DNA of 64,000 nucleotides from Mangrovicella endophytica (lineage in GTDB: Bacteria > Pseudomonadota > Alphaproteobacteria > Rhizobiales > Rhizobiaceae), in NCBI RefSeq assembly GCF_002893625.1, contig NZ_PKMZ01000002.1, forward strand, positions 496,001 through 560,000, in the 5' to 3' direction. Below are positions 9,108 through 18,383 of this stretch, in pieces. The notes beneath the pieces were generated by a model. It saw only the letters and a program-made list of their open reading frames with translations, did no database searches and had not been told where the DNA came from. A program made the translations under genes and the position numbers. Within the stretch, counting starts at the first letter, position 1. Each line of letters opens with the position of its first letter.

Positions 9108-9404
9108 GAACGCGGATACGGGATCGCCTGACGATGGACTCTGGTCCGGTCGATCATGTTTCGGAAAGCTTAAGAAAATGCCTTAAGGAACGCGAAAAGA
9201 CGAGTGAATGCATCAGTTCTCCGGCCACGGGTGCAGTGGGCCCCCGCAGCTATGGCGCCGCCAGGCCTTTACCCTTGACCGCGGCGCTGCATTTCAGCTG
9301 CCGATGCTCCAGCCATGCGATCTCCACGCCATCCACGCCTTTGCGAATGACATTCGTCAGCGTCCCGATCGGAAGGACTGCTGCTCCCCAGGCATAGTGG
9401 TGAG
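9108..9404. other. Divergent intergenic region, no gene seen
   Basis: This 297-base gap lies between the leftward histidine kinase and the rightward glycosylase-like gene. Short frames here lack plausible starts and codon pattern. It contains CTTAAGAAAATGCCTTAAG at about 9169-9187, two TTAA half-sites nine bases apart. That resembles, but does not match, the seven-base spacing of CtrA sites. Confidence 0.4.
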
Positions 9405-10097
9405 GTGGCGGCAGCGCGGGCAAGCCGCGTGAGCGCGACGTCGCCCGAGGCGCTTTACGAGACGATCCGTGGCTGCCGCATCTGCCGCGACCAGCCGCTG
9501 GGGCCGCCGCTGCCGATCGAGCCGAACCCGATCCTGGTGCTCTCCTCCACCGCGCGGATCTGCATCGCCAGCCAGGCGCCGGGCAATCTCGCGGACAAGC
9601 AGAGCAAGCCGTTCATGGACCCGTCCGGCGTTCGCTTGCGAAGCTGGCTCGGCATCGGTCCGGACATCTTCTACGATCCAGGCAAAGTCACCATCGTGCC
9701 GATGGGCTTCTGCTTTCCCGGCTACGATGCGAAGGGCGGCGACCTGCCACCGCGCCGCGAATGCCGGGCGACGTGGCATGAGCGCATCTTCGCCGCCATG
9801 CCACAGATCGAGCTGATTCTGGCGATCGGCCTCTACGCTCAGGCATTCCATCTTGTCGGCCGCGAGACGATGGGGCTGACGCAGCGGGTGCAGGACTGGC
9901 GCGCGATCCTCGAGGGTGGAGGGCGCTATGCGCCGGTCCTGCCGATGCCACACCCCTCCTGGCGCAACAATGGTTGGCTGAAGCGCAACCCGTTCTTCGA
10001 AGCCGAGCTGCTGCCGGAACTGCAGCGCCGCGTTGCGATACTCGTCGGCACGCAAGGCAACGCCGAAAAGCTCGCAGGCCAAAGCAACATCATGTAA
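9405..10097 (+). CDS. Uracil-DNA glycosylase superfamily protein
   Basis: About 230 residues. It begins with a CRICRD cysteine pair and contains the superfamily loop ICIASQAPGNLADKQSKPFMDPSG, corresponding to the water-activating motif of family 4-like glycosylases. GVRLRSWLGI and MPHPSWRNNGWLKRNPFFEAELLPEL (the minor-groove loop with HPS) complete the fold. A GTG start at 9405 is used; GTG 9429 is equally possible and neither has a clear ribosome site. It may remove uracil or act in another base repair step. Members annotated this way are often uncharacterised. Confidence 0.8.
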   Translation: MAAARASRVSATSPEALYETIRGCRICRDQPLGPPLPIEPNPILVLSSTARICIASQAPGNLADKQSKPFMDPSGVRLRSWLGIGPDIFYDPGKVTIVPMGFCFPGYDAKGGDLPPRRECRATWHERIFAAMPQIELILAIGLYAQAFHLVGRETMGLTQRVQDWRAILEGGGRYAPVLPMPHPSWRNNGWLKRNPFFEAELLPELQRRVAILVGTQGNAEKLAGQSNIM

Positions 10098-10136
10098 GAG
10101 CCGCTGCCGAAACAGACTGCCGCACGGATTGGACCA

Positions 10137-10622
10137 ATGGATCGCCTCGACAAGAAAATCTTGCGGCTGCTGCAGGAGGACGCGACGCTGGCCGTCGCCG
10201 ATGTTGCAAAGCGCGTCGGGCTTTCAACCACGCCGTGCTGGCGGCGCATCCAGAAGCTGGAAGAGGAAGGCGTCATCCGGCGCCGCGTCGCCATCCTCGA
10301 TCCGCAGAAGGTCAATGCGCGCGTTACCGTGTTCGTATCGATTCGCACCAACTCGCACTCGAACGAGTGGCTTAAGCGGTTTTCCGAGGTCGTCGGCGAC
10401 TTCCCGGAAGTGGTCGAGTTCTACCGGATGAGCGGGGAGGTGGATTACCTCTTACGCGTCGTCGTGCCCGACATCGCAGCCTATGACGACTTCTACAAGC
10501 GCCTGATCAGCCGCATCGAAATCCGCGACGTGTCGTCGTCCTTCGCGATGGAGCAGATCAAGTACACCACCGAGATGCCGCTCGACTACATGGTGCTGGA
10601 CCGCGAGCCGCGCGACGTCTGA
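10137..10622 (+). CDS. Lrp/AsnC-family transcriptional regulator
   Basis: 161 residues. The N-terminal helix-turn-helix (MDRLDKKILRLLQEDATLAVADVAKRVGLSTTPCWRRIQKLEEEGVI) is followed by the RAM/AsnC ligand-binding domain (VVEFYRMSGEVDYLLRVVVPDIAAYDDFYKRLI). The CWRRI recognition helix is typical of the Lrp group. Such proteins form octamers and respond to amino acids. The target is unknown, because neighbours on both sides are unrelated. Confidence 0.9.
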   Translation: MDRLDKKILRLLQEDATLAVADVAKRVGLSTTPCWRRIQKLEEEGVIRRRVAILDPQKVNARVTVFVSIRTNSHSNEWLKRFSEVVGDFPEVVEFYRMSGEVDYLLRVVVPDIAAYDDFYKRLISRIEIRDVSSSFAMEQIKYTTEMPLDYMVLDREPRDV

Positions 10623-10658
10623 CATCTCTACTTCGCAAGCGGGGTGCTGACCGTCGCG

Positions 10659-11024
10659 TCAGCGCTCGCGCTTCAGGCCCTTCGCCTTCAGTTCGTCCAG
10701 ATAGGCCTGCCATTTCTCGTCTCGCTGGGCGCCGAGTTCAGCGAGGTAGCGCCAGGTGAAGATACCGGTGTCGTGGCGATCGGAGAAGACGATCCGGATG
10801 GCGTAGTGGCCGACCGGAACGATGTCCGCGATGGTCACGTCTTTCTTGCCGCCGACGGTGACGCGCTGGTCGGGACTGTGACCCTGAACCTCGGCGGAGG
10901 GCGACAGCACCCGCAGAAGCTCGGCGGGCAACTCGTCGACCGCGCCGCCGGCCAGGGTCAACCGCAGCGTGCGACGGTCCTGTGAGACGCGGATCTCGGT
11001 GGGGGCGGCGTCGGCGTTAGACAT
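10659..11024 (-). CDS. DUF971 (gamma-butyrobetaine hydroxylase N-domain-like) protein
   Basis: 121 residues, starting at the ATG at 11024 (MSNADAAPTEIRVS). The segments LPAELLRVLSPSAEVQGH and VPVGHYAIRIVFSDRHDTGIFTWRYL are the DUF971 signature, a small domain also found at the N-terminus of gamma-butyrobetaine hydroxylase. It is linked with iron-sulfur and Mrp-type proteins in other genomes, but its function here is unknown. It is divergent from moaA. A longer frame from 11084 exists, but its extra residues are not family-like. Confidence 0.8.
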   Translation of the reverse strand: MSNADAAPTEIRVSQDRRTLRLTLAGGAVDELPAELLRVLSPSAEVQGHSPDQRVTVGGKKDVTIADIVPVGHYAIRIVFSDRHDTGIFTWRYLAELGAQRDEKWQAYLDELKAKGLKRER

Positions 11025-11166
11025 GACGTAGGATCCGGCTGCTGGCGGAAATACCGCTTCCACATCGTCAAATCCGCCGATCATGGAAGCATCGCCGCTT
11101 GACCCGACCCCACTGCGCTTCCAGATTTAGCGGATAGCGGGAGAACGGCCTGACGGCCGTGATGGC

Positions 11167-12225
11167 ATGGCCTATCGAGAGAACGACATCAACCTGTTCC
11201 CGCGCACTGATGCGGATCGCACCTTGGCGGGATCGATGATCGACCCGTTCGGACGGGCGATCACCTATCTGCGCATCTCCGTCACCGACCGCTGCGACTT
11301 CCGCTGCGTCTACTGCATGGCGGAGGACATGACCTTCCTGCCGAAGCGGGATCTTCTGAGCCTCGAGGAGCTCGACCGGCTCGCCTCCGCCTTCATCTCC
11401 AAGGGCGTTCGCAAGCTGCGGCTGACCGGCGGCGAGCCGCTGGTGCGCAAGAACATCATGCATCTCATCCGCTCGCTGTCGCGCCATCTTGAGAGCGGCG
11501 CGCTGGAGGAGCTGACGCTGACGACGAACGGCTCGCAACTCGCCCGCCATGCAGCCGAGCTCGCCGACTGCGGCGTCAAGCGCATCAACGTATCCGTCGA
11601 TACCCTCGATGCCGACAAGTTCCGCCAGATCACCCGCTGGGGCGATCTCGCCAAGGTCCGCGAGGGCATCCGCGCCGCGCAGGCTGCGGGGTTGAAAATC
11701 AAGATTAACGCGGTGGCGCTGAAGGGCTTCAACGACGCGGAGATTCCCGCGATGATGGAGTGGGCGCATGGCGAGGGGATGGAGCTGACGCTCATCGAGA
11801 CCATGCCACTGGGCGAGATCGATGCGGACCGCACCGACCAGTACCTGCCGCTGAGCACGGTCCGTGCGGGGCTCGAGGCGCGCTACACGCTGCGCGACAT
11901 CCCGTTCCGCACCGGCGGGCCGGCGCGCTACGTCGAAGTGGCGGAGACCGGCGGGCGCCTCGGCTTCATCACACCGATGACCCACAATTTCTGCGAAAGC
12001 TGCAATCGCGTGCGGGTGACCTGCACCGGTACACTGTTCATGTGCCTTGGCCAGGAGGACGCCGCCGATCTCAGGACGCCGATGCGGGCCTCCGAGGGCG
12101 ACGCGCTGCTGCACCAGGCGATCGACGAGGCGATCGGGCGCAAGCCGAAGGGCCACGACTTCGTGATCGACCGGGCGACGCGCCGCCCGTCGGTATCGCG
12201 CCATATGAGCGTCACGGGAGGATGA
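11167..12225 (+). CDS. moaA: GTP 3',8-cyclase (molybdenum cofactor biosynthesis)
   Basis: 352 residues. This radical SAM enzyme performs the first step from GTP towards cyclic pyranopterin. The N-terminal [4Fe-4S] cluster motif is C43-x3-C47-x2-C50 ([11 protein letters not shown]), followed by [12 protein letters not shown]. The C-terminal cluster motif C-x2-C-x13-C is seen in [19 protein letters not shown]. The protein ends in GG, the tail needed for activity in characterised MoaA. The ATG at 11167 gives the usual length plus a short N-terminal extension. mobA lies 2.8 kb downstream on the same strand. Confidence 0.96.
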   Translation: MAYRENDINLFPRTDADRTLAGSMIDPFGRAITYLRISVTDRCDFRCVYCMAEDMTFLPKRDLLSLEELDRLASAFISKGVRKLRLTGGEPLVRKNIMHLIRSLSRHLESGALEELTLTTNGSQLARHAAELADCGVKRINVSVDTLDADKFRQITRWGDLAKVREGIRAAQAAGLKIKINAVALKGFNDAEIPAMMEWAHGEGMELTLIETMPLGEIDADRTDQYLPLSTVRAGLEARYTLRDIPFRTGGPARYVEVAETGGRLGFITPMTHNFCESCNRVRVTCTGTLFMCLGQEDAADLRTPMRASEGDALLHQAIDEAIGRKPKGHDFVIDRATRRPSVSRHMSVTGG

Positions 12226-12230
12226 GGACG

Positions 12231-12701
12231 ATGATTCGGTCGACGGCAGCAGGCATCGGGCTCGTTCTGGCAGCTGTCATGGCCGGACCGGTCCTGGCGG
12301 ACAGCTTCACCTATGCCAATCCACGCTTCGGAACATCGGCGAGTTTCCCGGCCGAGGCGTTTCCGCAAGCCTTGCCGGAACCCACGGACCGCGACGGTCG
12401 CGCCTGGCGGTCGCCACAAGGGGCCGAGCTCTTCATCTATGCCCGGGCCAACTCGGGCGGTGAGACGCCGGCCTCGATCACCCGGGCGCGCGGCCAGGAT
12501 GACGAGGTCACCTACGCCAAGGCCGGGCAGCGATGGGCGGTGGTCTCGGGCTACCGCGACGGCAAGATCTTCTACGAACGCTACATCTTCCGTGGCGGCC
12601 TGATCCACTCGGTCGCGATCCGGTATCCCGAAGCGCTGCGTGGCCGCTATGACCGGTTGGTTGGTCCGATCACGATGAGCCTGCGCGGGCCGTCGAGCTG
12701 A
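12231..12701 (+). CDS. Secreted protein of unknown function
   Basis: 156 residues with a signal peptide (about residues 1-24, ending VLADS). The mature part begins FTYANPRFGTSASFPAEAF and has no catalytic motif I recognise. The ATG at 12231 lies nine bases after GGAGG and six bases after the moaA stop, so it is co-transcribed with moaA. An in-frame ATG at 12222 sits too close to the GGAGG. Exported proteins beginning with an FxxPxFG-like pattern occur across Hyphomicrobiales without an assigned role. Confidence 0.75.
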   Translation: MIRSTAAGIGLVLAAVMAGPVLADSFTYANPRFGTSASFPAEAFPQALPEPTDRDGRAWRSPQGAELFIYARANSGGETPASITRARGQDDEVTYAKAGQRWAVVSGYRDGKIFYERYIFRGGLIHSVAIRYPEALRGRYDRLVGPITMSLRGPSS

Positions 12702-12877
12702 CGCATTCATACGCTGCGGACCCTGGAGAGGTGGAGGACGGTCGTTCTTTGCTGCTGCTGGCACACGGGGCGCTGCGCGTATCGCATGGACTTTCACTGA
12801 TTTAGCCGGGATCGGGCTGGCGAAGCACGCCCTGGGCGCGTAATCGGGGGTGCTCTGCTCCCCCCGCCGCTGATTCG

Positions 12878-13789
12878 ATGCCTCCCATCTCCGACAGCTC
12901 CGCCAACATCCGCGCTGCGGGATTCATGCTTGCCGCTCAGGTGGCGTTCGTCGCAAACGACAGCATGGTCAAGGTGATGGCCCAGTCGCTGTCGATTCCG
13001 CAGATCATGGCGGTACGGGGCTGCTTCGCTACGATGCTGCTCCTGCTCTTCGCCTGGTATCGCGGCGCGCTGCGCTCGCCCCGGCTGTTCTTCCAGCGCA
13101 ACGTCGTGCTGCGTACGGTCGGCGACACCGGCACCACCTTCACCTATATCGGCGCTCTTGCCCTGCTGCCGATCGCCAACGTGTCCGCCATCTATCAGGC
13201 GCTGCCGCTGGTGCTCACTCTCGCCGTGGCACTCCTCTACGGCGAGCCCGTGGGCTGGCGACGGTGGAGCGCCATTGCAGTCGGCTTCGCCGGCATCCTG
13301 ATCATCGTGCGCCCGGGTCCCGAAAGCTTCAGCCTCGGCTCGCTGCTCGTGCTCGCGGCCGTTCTCAGCTCCACCTTGCGCGATCTCGCCATGCGTGGCG
13401 TGCCGCCGATGGTTCCTTCCGTTCTCGTCTGCGTCGCCACTTCGGCGGCCGTAACGATCGCGGGCGCGGTCACGGTGCCGCTGGCCGGGTGGTCTTCCAT
13501 GTCCGCGGCGGAGATCGGGATGATGGTCCCCTCGGGCCTGCTGCTCGCTATCGGCTACATCTTCTTCGTCGAGGCTACGCGCGCCGGCGACGTCGGCTTC
13601 GTGGCGCCGTTCCGCTATGCGGTGCTGGTCTTCAGCATCGTTTCGGGCATCGTCGTCTTTGGCGACTTCCCGTCATCGATCATGCTGCTGGGCGCCGGGA
13701 TCGTCGTCGCGAGCGGCCTCTACACGCTTTACCGCGAGCGTATGCTGCGGGTTCGTGCCGCCGCCGCCGCCGCCGGCCCAACCGCGTGA
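12878..13789 (+). CDS. EamA-type DMT-family permease
   Basis: 303 residues with ten hydrophobic helices in two EamA repeats. The last helices read VVFGDFPSSIMLLGAGIVVASGLYTLYRERM. Drug/metabolite-transporter proteins of this kind move small metabolites across the inner membrane. Related alphaproteobacterial and rickettsial members transport S-adenosylmethionine, but the substrate here cannot be told. A close paralogue lies at 49407. It is followed after 40 bases by the Bcr/CflA pump on the same strand. Confidence 0.88.
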   Translation: MPPISDSSANIRAAGFMLAAQVAFVANDSMVKVMAQSLSIPQIMAVRGCFATMLLLLFAWYRGALRSPRLFFQRNVVLRTVGDTGTTFTYIGALALLPIANVSAIYQALPLVLTLAVALLYGEPVGWRRWSAIAVGFAGILIIVRPGPESFSLGSLLVLAAVLSSTLRDLAMRGVPPMVPSVLVCVATSAAVTIAGAVTVPLAGWSSMSAAEIGMMVPSGLLLAIGYIFFVEATRAGDVGFVAPFRYAVLVFSIVSGIVVFGDFPSSIMLLGAGIVVASGLYTLYRERMLRVRAAAAAAGPTA

Positions 13790-13829
13790 CCTGCCTGTTG
13801 TCGGCTTGCAGAATGCGTGGGCAAAACCT

Positions 13830-15038
13830 ATGACGCCGATCGACAGCACGGCCGCCGAAGCGGCTGCCCGCAAGCCGACGCTGGCGACGCTGATGATCGT
13901 TTCGGCGCTGTCGCCGCTGGCGATCAACATCTTCGTGCCTTCGATGGCTTCGATCGCGCTCGATCTGCAGGCCGATGGATCCACGATCGGCCTCGGCCTG
14001 TCGCTCTATCTGGTTGCGACGGCGCTAATCCAGCTCGCCGCGGGGCCGCTGTCCGACCGCTACGGACGCCGCCCGGTGATCCTCTACGGCATGGTGCTGT
14101 TCCTTCTCGGCACCATCCTCTGCCTTTTGGCGACAACAGCCGGAGCCTTCCTGGCCGGGCGGACGCTGCAGGCCGCCAGCGCGACCGGCATCACCCTGTC
14201 GCGCGCCATCGTGCGCGACCTCTACGGGCGGCAGAAGGCTGCGAGCATGATCGGCTATGTGACGATGGGCCTCGCCGTCGCGCCGATGATCGGGCCGGCG
14301 ATCGGCGGCGGGCTCGACGTCTCCTTTGGCTGGCGCAGCGTGTTCTGGTTGCTGGCCGGTCTCGGCGCACTGACGATCGCGCTGATCCTCGCCGACCTGC
14401 CGGAAACCAACCGCGACCGCGGCCAACCGGTGCTGGCGCAGCTTGCGCATTTCGAGGCGCTGGTGCGCTCCTCCGGCTTCTGGATCTATGTGGGTGTCGC
14501 GGCGCTGAACGCCGCCGTGTTCTACGCCTTCATCGGCGGAGCCGCCTTCGTGTCCGTGCATGATCTCGGCATGAGCGCGGCTGATTACGGCCTCTGGTTC
14601 ACCCTCTGCGCGCTCGGCTACATGCTGGGCAGCCTCGTGACGGCACGCCTGACGGAACGTACCGGCCTGCGCCTTATGATCGTGTGGGGCACGCTGATGT
14701 GCCTGCTGTCATCGCTGGTGATGCTGGGGCTGATCATGCTGACACCCTTAAGCGCGTTCAGCCTGTTCCTGCCGCCCTTCTTCATCGGGGTCGGCAACGG
14801 CATGGCGCTGCCCTGCGCAACGGCCGGTGCGATCAGCGTGCGGCCGGATGCAGCCGGCGCCGCGGCGGGCCTGCTCGGCGCGTTGCAGACGGGCCTCGGC
14901 GCTGTCGCATCGGCAGCCGCCGCAGCGGCCGCGGTCGGCCTGCAGGGGCCGGTCAACCTGACGCTGCTGATGGTGGCGGCAGCCTTCGCCGCGATGCTCT
15001 GTGCGCTCGCTGTCCGCCGGCAGGGACGGGCACCATGA
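13830..15038 (+). CDS. Bcr/CflA-type MFS drug-efflux transporter
   Basis: 402 residues with twelve hydrophobic helices. The MFS loop-2 signature is GPLSDRYGRRPVILYGM and helix 5 carries the antiporter-type GPAIGGGLDVSFGWRSVFWLLAG. The N-terminal ATLMIVSALSPLAINIFVPSM is typical of the Bcr/CflA subgroup, proton-driven exporters of drugs and peptides. The ATG at 13830 was chosen although the ribosome site is weak; the open frame reaches back into the upstream permease gene. It overlaps mobA by four bases (ATGA). Confidence 0.9.
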   Translation: MTPIDSTAAEAAARKPTLATLMIVSALSPLAINIFVPSMASIALDLQADGSTIGLGLSLYLVATALIQLAAGPLSDRYGRRPVILYGMVLFLLGTILCLLATTAGAFLAGRTLQAASATGITLSRAIVRDLYGRQKAASMIGYVTMGLAVAPMIGPAIGGGLDVSFGWRSVFWLLAGLGALTIALILADLPETNRDRGQPVLAQLAHFEALVRSSGFWIYVGVAALNAAVFYAFIGGAAFVSVHDLGMSAADYGLWFTLCALGYMLGSLVTARLTERTGLRLMIVWGTLMCLLSSLVMLGLIMLTPLSAFSLFLPPFFIGVGNGMALPCATAGAISVRPDAAGAAAGLLGALQTGLGAVASAAAAAAAVGLQGPVNLTLLMVAAAFAAMLCALAVRRQGRAP

Positions 15039-15685
15039 CGAGGCTTGGCGCGGTCGCCGGGCTGATCCTGGCCGGTGGTCGCGGCAGCCGCATGGGCGGC
15101 ACCGTGCCGAAGCCGCTGGTCTCACTGGCGGGGCGGCCGATGATCGCGCATGTGCTGGAGCGCCTTGCCGGCATCGCGCCGATACTGATCGCGGCGGATG
15201 ATCCGGCGCTGTACGGTGCTTTCGAGGCGACGGCGTTGCCGGATCGGCTGCCGGGCTATGCCGGGCCGCTGGCCGGGCTCGATGCGGGCGCCGCCTGGCT
15301 GTGCCGCGAGGCACCGGATTGCTCCCATGTCGCCGTCTTGCCGGCCGATACGCCGTTCCTGCCGAGGGATATCGTCCAGACGCTCGGCACGGGCCCGCTG
15401 CCTCGGGTTGCATCCATCGGCGGCCGTCTACAGCCGGCCGTCGCCAGCTGGCCGGTCGCGGCGCTTGGCGGACTGAGCCGCTGGCTGCAGGACGGACGGC
15501 CGCGGGCGATCCGCGCCTATCTCGACGCCTGCGGGTTCGAGCCGGTGGATGTATCCGCACAGCCAGGGGCGCCAAACGGCGATCCGTTCTTCAACGTCAA
15601 CACACCGGACGACCTGCTGGCGGCGGAGGCCAAGCTTCGGCAGCAGCTCGCCGCTCCCGTGGAGCCGCCGCACCGTTCCAGCTGA
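15035..15685 (+). CDS. mobA: Molybdenum cofactor guanylyltransferase
   Basis: 216 residues. It attaches GMP to molybdopterin to form the dinucleotide cofactor. The nucleotide-binding motif LILAGGRGSRMGGTVPKPLV is at residues 9-28, and AVLPADTPFLP and FFNVNTPDDL correspond to the conserved metal and product-binding parts. The start overlaps the MFS gene by four bases, indicating translational coupling. With moaA upstream this forms an interrupted molybdenum cofactor group. Confidence 0.92.
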   Translation: MTRLGAVAGLILAGGRGSRMGGTVPKPLVSLAGRPMIAHVLERLAGIAPILIAADDPALYGAFEATALPDRLPGYAGPLAGLDAGAAWLCREAPDCSHVAVLPADTPFLPRDIVQTLGTGPLPRVASIGGRLQPAVASWPVAALGGLSRWLQDGRPRAIRAYLDACGFEPVDVSAQPGAPNGDPFFNVNTPDDLLAAEAKLRQQLAAPVEPPHRSS

Positions 15686-15834
15686 GCGCAACGCGACCAA
15701 AGGCGCATTCTAAAAGCGTAGCCATCCGCGCGAAGCCTGTTGCCAACCCATCTGGAACCGTACCAGTATCGCCGACATAAAAGGCATGCCCAATCCGCAG
15801 GCTACGGCCGCTTGGGTACAACCGGAGTTACGTG

Positions 15835-16632
15835 ATGCGCTTCAAGACGTCTCTGACCTTTGCCGTAGCGGCTCTTGCTGTCGCAACCGGCCTGACTGCC
15901 GCGCGCGCCGATGATAGCGGCAAGGACTGGACGAAGGTCGTCATCGGCACCGAGGGCGCCTATCCGCCGTTCAACACGCTGAGCGCCAGCGGCGAACTCG
16001 GTGGCTTCGATGTCGATATCGCCAAGGCGCTGTGCGAGCAGATGAAGGTGGAATGCACTTTCGTCGCCCAGGATTGGGACGGCATCATCCCGGCGCTGCA
16101 GAACGGCAAGTTCGACGCCATCATCGCCTCGATGTCGATCACCGAGGAACGCAAGCAGCAGGTCGCCTTCACCAAGAAGTACTACAACACGCCGCCCGCG
16201 ATTGCGGTGGCGAAGGACAGCGACATCCCCGCCGCAACGCCGGAAGCCTTCGCGGGCAAGACGCTGGGCGCCCAGGGCTCGACGACCCACTCGAACTACG
16301 CCGAAGCGAAGTTCAAGGACACCGAGGTCAAGCTCTATCCGACCGCCGACGAATACAAGCTCGATCTCGAGAACGGCCGCGTCGACGGCGTCATCGACGA
16401 CATCGTCGTGCTGTCGCAGTGGGTTAAGGCGGACGGCGCCAACTGCTGCAAGCTCCTCGGCGCTCTGCCGGTCGATCCTGTGATCAACGGCGAAGGCGCG
16501 GGCATCGCCCTGCGCAAGGGCGACGACAAGCTGAAGAAGATGTTCGACGATGCCATCATCGCGATCCGCGAGAGCGGCAAGTACAAAGAGATCCAGGATA
16601 AGTATTTCGACTTCGACGTCTATGGCGGCTGA
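15835..16632 (+). CDS. Periplasmic polar-amino-acid-binding protein of an ABC transporter
   Basis: 265 residues. The signal peptide (about 1-25) is followed by a family 3 solute-binding domain: VVIGTEGAYPPFNTLSASGELGGFDVDIAKALC, WDGIIPALQNGKFDAIIASMSITEERK and GAQGSTTHSNYAE. These features resemble lysine/arginine/ornithine, histidine and octopine binding proteins. The ATG at 15835 has GGAG seven bases upstream; GTG 15832 is an alternative. It heads an operon with two permeases, separated from them by a stem-loop at 16654. Confidence 0.92.
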   Translation: MRFKTSLTFAVAALAVATGLTAARADDSGKDWTKVVIGTEGAYPPFNTLSASGELGGFDVDIAKALCEQMKVECTFVAQDWDGIIPALQNGKFDAIIASMSITEERKQQVAFTKKYYNTPPAIAVAKDSDIPAATPEAFAGKTLGAQGSTTHSNYAEAKFKDTEVKLYPTADEYKLDLENGRVDGVIDDIVVLSQWVKADGANCCKLLGALPVDPVINGEGAGIALRKGDDKLKKMFDDAIIAIRESGKYKEIQDKYFDFDVYGG

Positions 16633-16653
16633 TTGCCGGCCCGTCTGATCCTG

Positions 16654-16678
16654 GCCACCGGCCCCACTGGCCGGTGGC
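16654..16678 (+). terminator. Stem-loop between binding-protein and permease genes
   Basis: A perfect ten-base stem GCCACCGGCC / GGCCGGTGGC with a five-base loop and no T tract. In binding-protein operons such hairpins usually protect the upstream mRNA or partly attenuate, giving more binding protein than permease. That role is inferred. Confidence 0.55.
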
Positions 16679-16748
16679 GCCTCCAGTCTGAGAGACCCGG
16701 CTTGAGCGCTCCATTGCAGCCTCTCCACCCCGACTGCCGACCCGCCGC

Positions 16749-17465
16749 ATGAATTCTGTGTCCACCTGGACGCTGATCGGCATCGGACCGGAGGGATGGG
16801 GCGACGACATCCTCGCCGGCGTCCTCGTCACGATCGCGCTGGCGCTTGCCACCCTGCCGCTCGGCCTGATCGTCGGCTTCCTTATGGCGCTGGGTAAGCA
16901 GTCCGAAGATCGCGGCCTGCGATTGTCTTCGGATATCTACACCACCATCTTCCGCGGCCTGCCCGAACTGCTGACGCTGTTCCTGGTCTATTTCGGCGCG
17001 CAGCGGCTGCTCAACCTCGCGACATCGGCAACCGGCCTGCCGGAGATCGGCATCTCCAGCTTCCTGTCCGGCATGATCGCACTTGGCCTTGTCTTCTCGG
17101 CCTTTGCGAGCGAGGTCTTCCTGTCGGCCTTCCGCGCCATACCGGCGGGGCAGACCGAAGCGGGCATGGCGCTCGGCCTGCGGCGCTCTCGCATCATGCT
17201 CCTGGTCATCCTGCCGCAGCTCATCCGCATCGCCCTGCCGGGGCTGTCGAACCTCTGGATGAACCTCCTGAAGGATACCGCGCTCGTCTCGGTGGTCGGC
17301 CTGGCCGACATCCTGCGCCAGGCGGGGATCGCAGCGCGCGTCAGCAAGGAGCCGTTCCTGTTCTTCGGCATCGCCTGCGCCCTCTACCTCGTCCTGACGA
17401 TGGGCTCCTCGATCGTGCTGGGCTCCATCGACCGGTGGACCAAGCGCGGTGAGGTGCGGCGATGA
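16749..17465 (+). CDS. Amino acid ABC transporter permease (HisQ/ArtQ type)
   Basis: 238 residues with five predicted membrane helices. The family features IFRGLPELLTLFLVYFGAQ and the cytoplasmic EAA loop EAGMALGLRRSRIMLLVILPQLIRIALPGL contact the ATPase. The ATG at 16749 (MNSVSTWTLIGIGPEGWGDD) is used. It overlaps the next permease gene by four bases, so the two probably form a heterodimer. No ATP-binding gene follows in this operon. Confidence 0.92.
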   Translation: MNSVSTWTLIGIGPEGWGDDILAGVLVTIALALATLPLGLIVGFLMALGKQSEDRGLRLSSDIYTTIFRGLPELLTLFLVYFGAQRLLNLATSATGLPEIGISSFLSGMIALGLVFSAFASEVFLSAFRAIPAGQTEAGMALGLRRSRIMLLVILPQLIRIALPGLSNLWMNLLKDTALVSVVGLADILRQAGIAARVSKEPFLFFGIACALYLVLTMGSSIVLGSIDRWTKRGEVRR

Positions 17466-18265
17466 CCGTCGTTCCCGCGCCGCCGCCGGCCGCGCCACAG
17501 CGTCCCGGACTTGCCGGGATGATCACGCTCGGCCTGTGGGCGCTCGCGGCGATCGGCCTCGTCACATGGCTCGTCTCGGTCTGGAACCCGGACCTCGTCG
17601 CCCGCTACGGCCCGCTGTATCTCTCCGGCCTCGGGACGACGGTGCTCCTCGTCTGCCTGTCGTTCATCGTCGGCGCGATCATCTCGGTGCCGATCGCCTT
17701 CGGCCGGATGGCCCGGAACCCGGTCGCGCGCATCCTGTCCTTCCTCTTCGTCTACTTCTTCCGCGGCACGCCGCTGATCGCGCAGATCTTCCTCATCTAT
17801 TACGGCTTCGGCAGTTTCCGGCCGCAGCTCGAGGCGGCGCATCTGTGGTGGTTCTTCCGCGATGCCTGGTACTGCGCCGTCTTCTCGCTGTCGCTGAACA
17901 CCGGAGCCTATCAGGCGGAGATCCTGCGCGGCGCCATCGAGAGCGTTCCGCGCGGCCAGTGGGAAGGGGCACGATCGCTCGGCCTGACCCGGACGACCAT
18001 CTTCCTGAAGGTGATCCTGCCGCAGGCAATGATCGTGGCGCTGCGGCCCTATGCCAACGAGATCATCCTGATGGTGAAGGCCTCGGCGATCGTGGCGATC
18101 ATCACCGTGTTCGACCTCATGGGCGAGACGCGCCGCGCTTATTCCCGCACCTTCGACTTCCAGACCTATATCTGGGCCGCGCTGTTCTACCTCGCGATCG
18201 TCGAGGGACTGCGCCACCTCACCAACTTCGCCGAGCGCAGGCTGACGCGGCACCTGAAGCGGTAA
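17462..18265 (+). CDS. Amino acid ABC transporter permease (HisM/ArtM type)
   Basis: 267 residues. A proline-rich N-terminal tail (VVPAPPPAAPQRPG) is followed by about five to six membrane helices. It has the FVYFFRGTPLIAQIFLIYYG motif and the EAA loop EGARSLGLTRTTIFLKVILPQAMIVALRPY. It pairs with the preceding permease. The next gene is an unrelated dehydrogenase, so the ATPase subunit must be encoded elsewhere or shared with another importer. Confidence 0.92.
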   Translation: MTVVPAPPPAAPQRPGLAGMITLGLWALAAIGLVTWLVSVWNPDLVARYGPLYLSGLGTTVLLVCLSFIVGAIISVPIAFGRMARNPVARILSFLFVYFFRGTPLIAQIFLIYYGFGSFRPQLEAAHLWWFFRDAWYCAVFSLSLNTGAYQAEILRGAIESVPRGQWEGARSLGLTRTTIFLKVILPQAMIVALRPYANEIILMVKASAIVAIITVFDLMGETRRAYSRTFDFQTYIWAALFYLAIVEGLRHLTNFAERRLTRHLKR

Positions 18266-18383
18266 CGGCGGCGGCTTCTACTGGAGCCGTCTGGCGCACC
18301 GGCAGGATTGACCGGCTCCTCGGGTCTGGCTACCCGAAGCCCGAACGGTCGATGACGACGGCCGCAGCAGCTTGAGGGACGGC

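Noticed and set aside
9169-9187. TTAA-N9-TTAA as a CtrA site in front of the histidine kinase.
   Set aside because: CtrA sites use a seven-base spacer, and here it is nine.
11084-11166. Molybdenum cofactor riboswitch before moaA.
   Set aside because: The leader is short and I could not draw the conserved helices.
14684-15034. N-terminal extension of mobA reaching back into the MFS gene.
   Set aside because: The extra residues overlap an unmistakable transporter, and the ATGA overlap at 15035 gives the normal MobA start.
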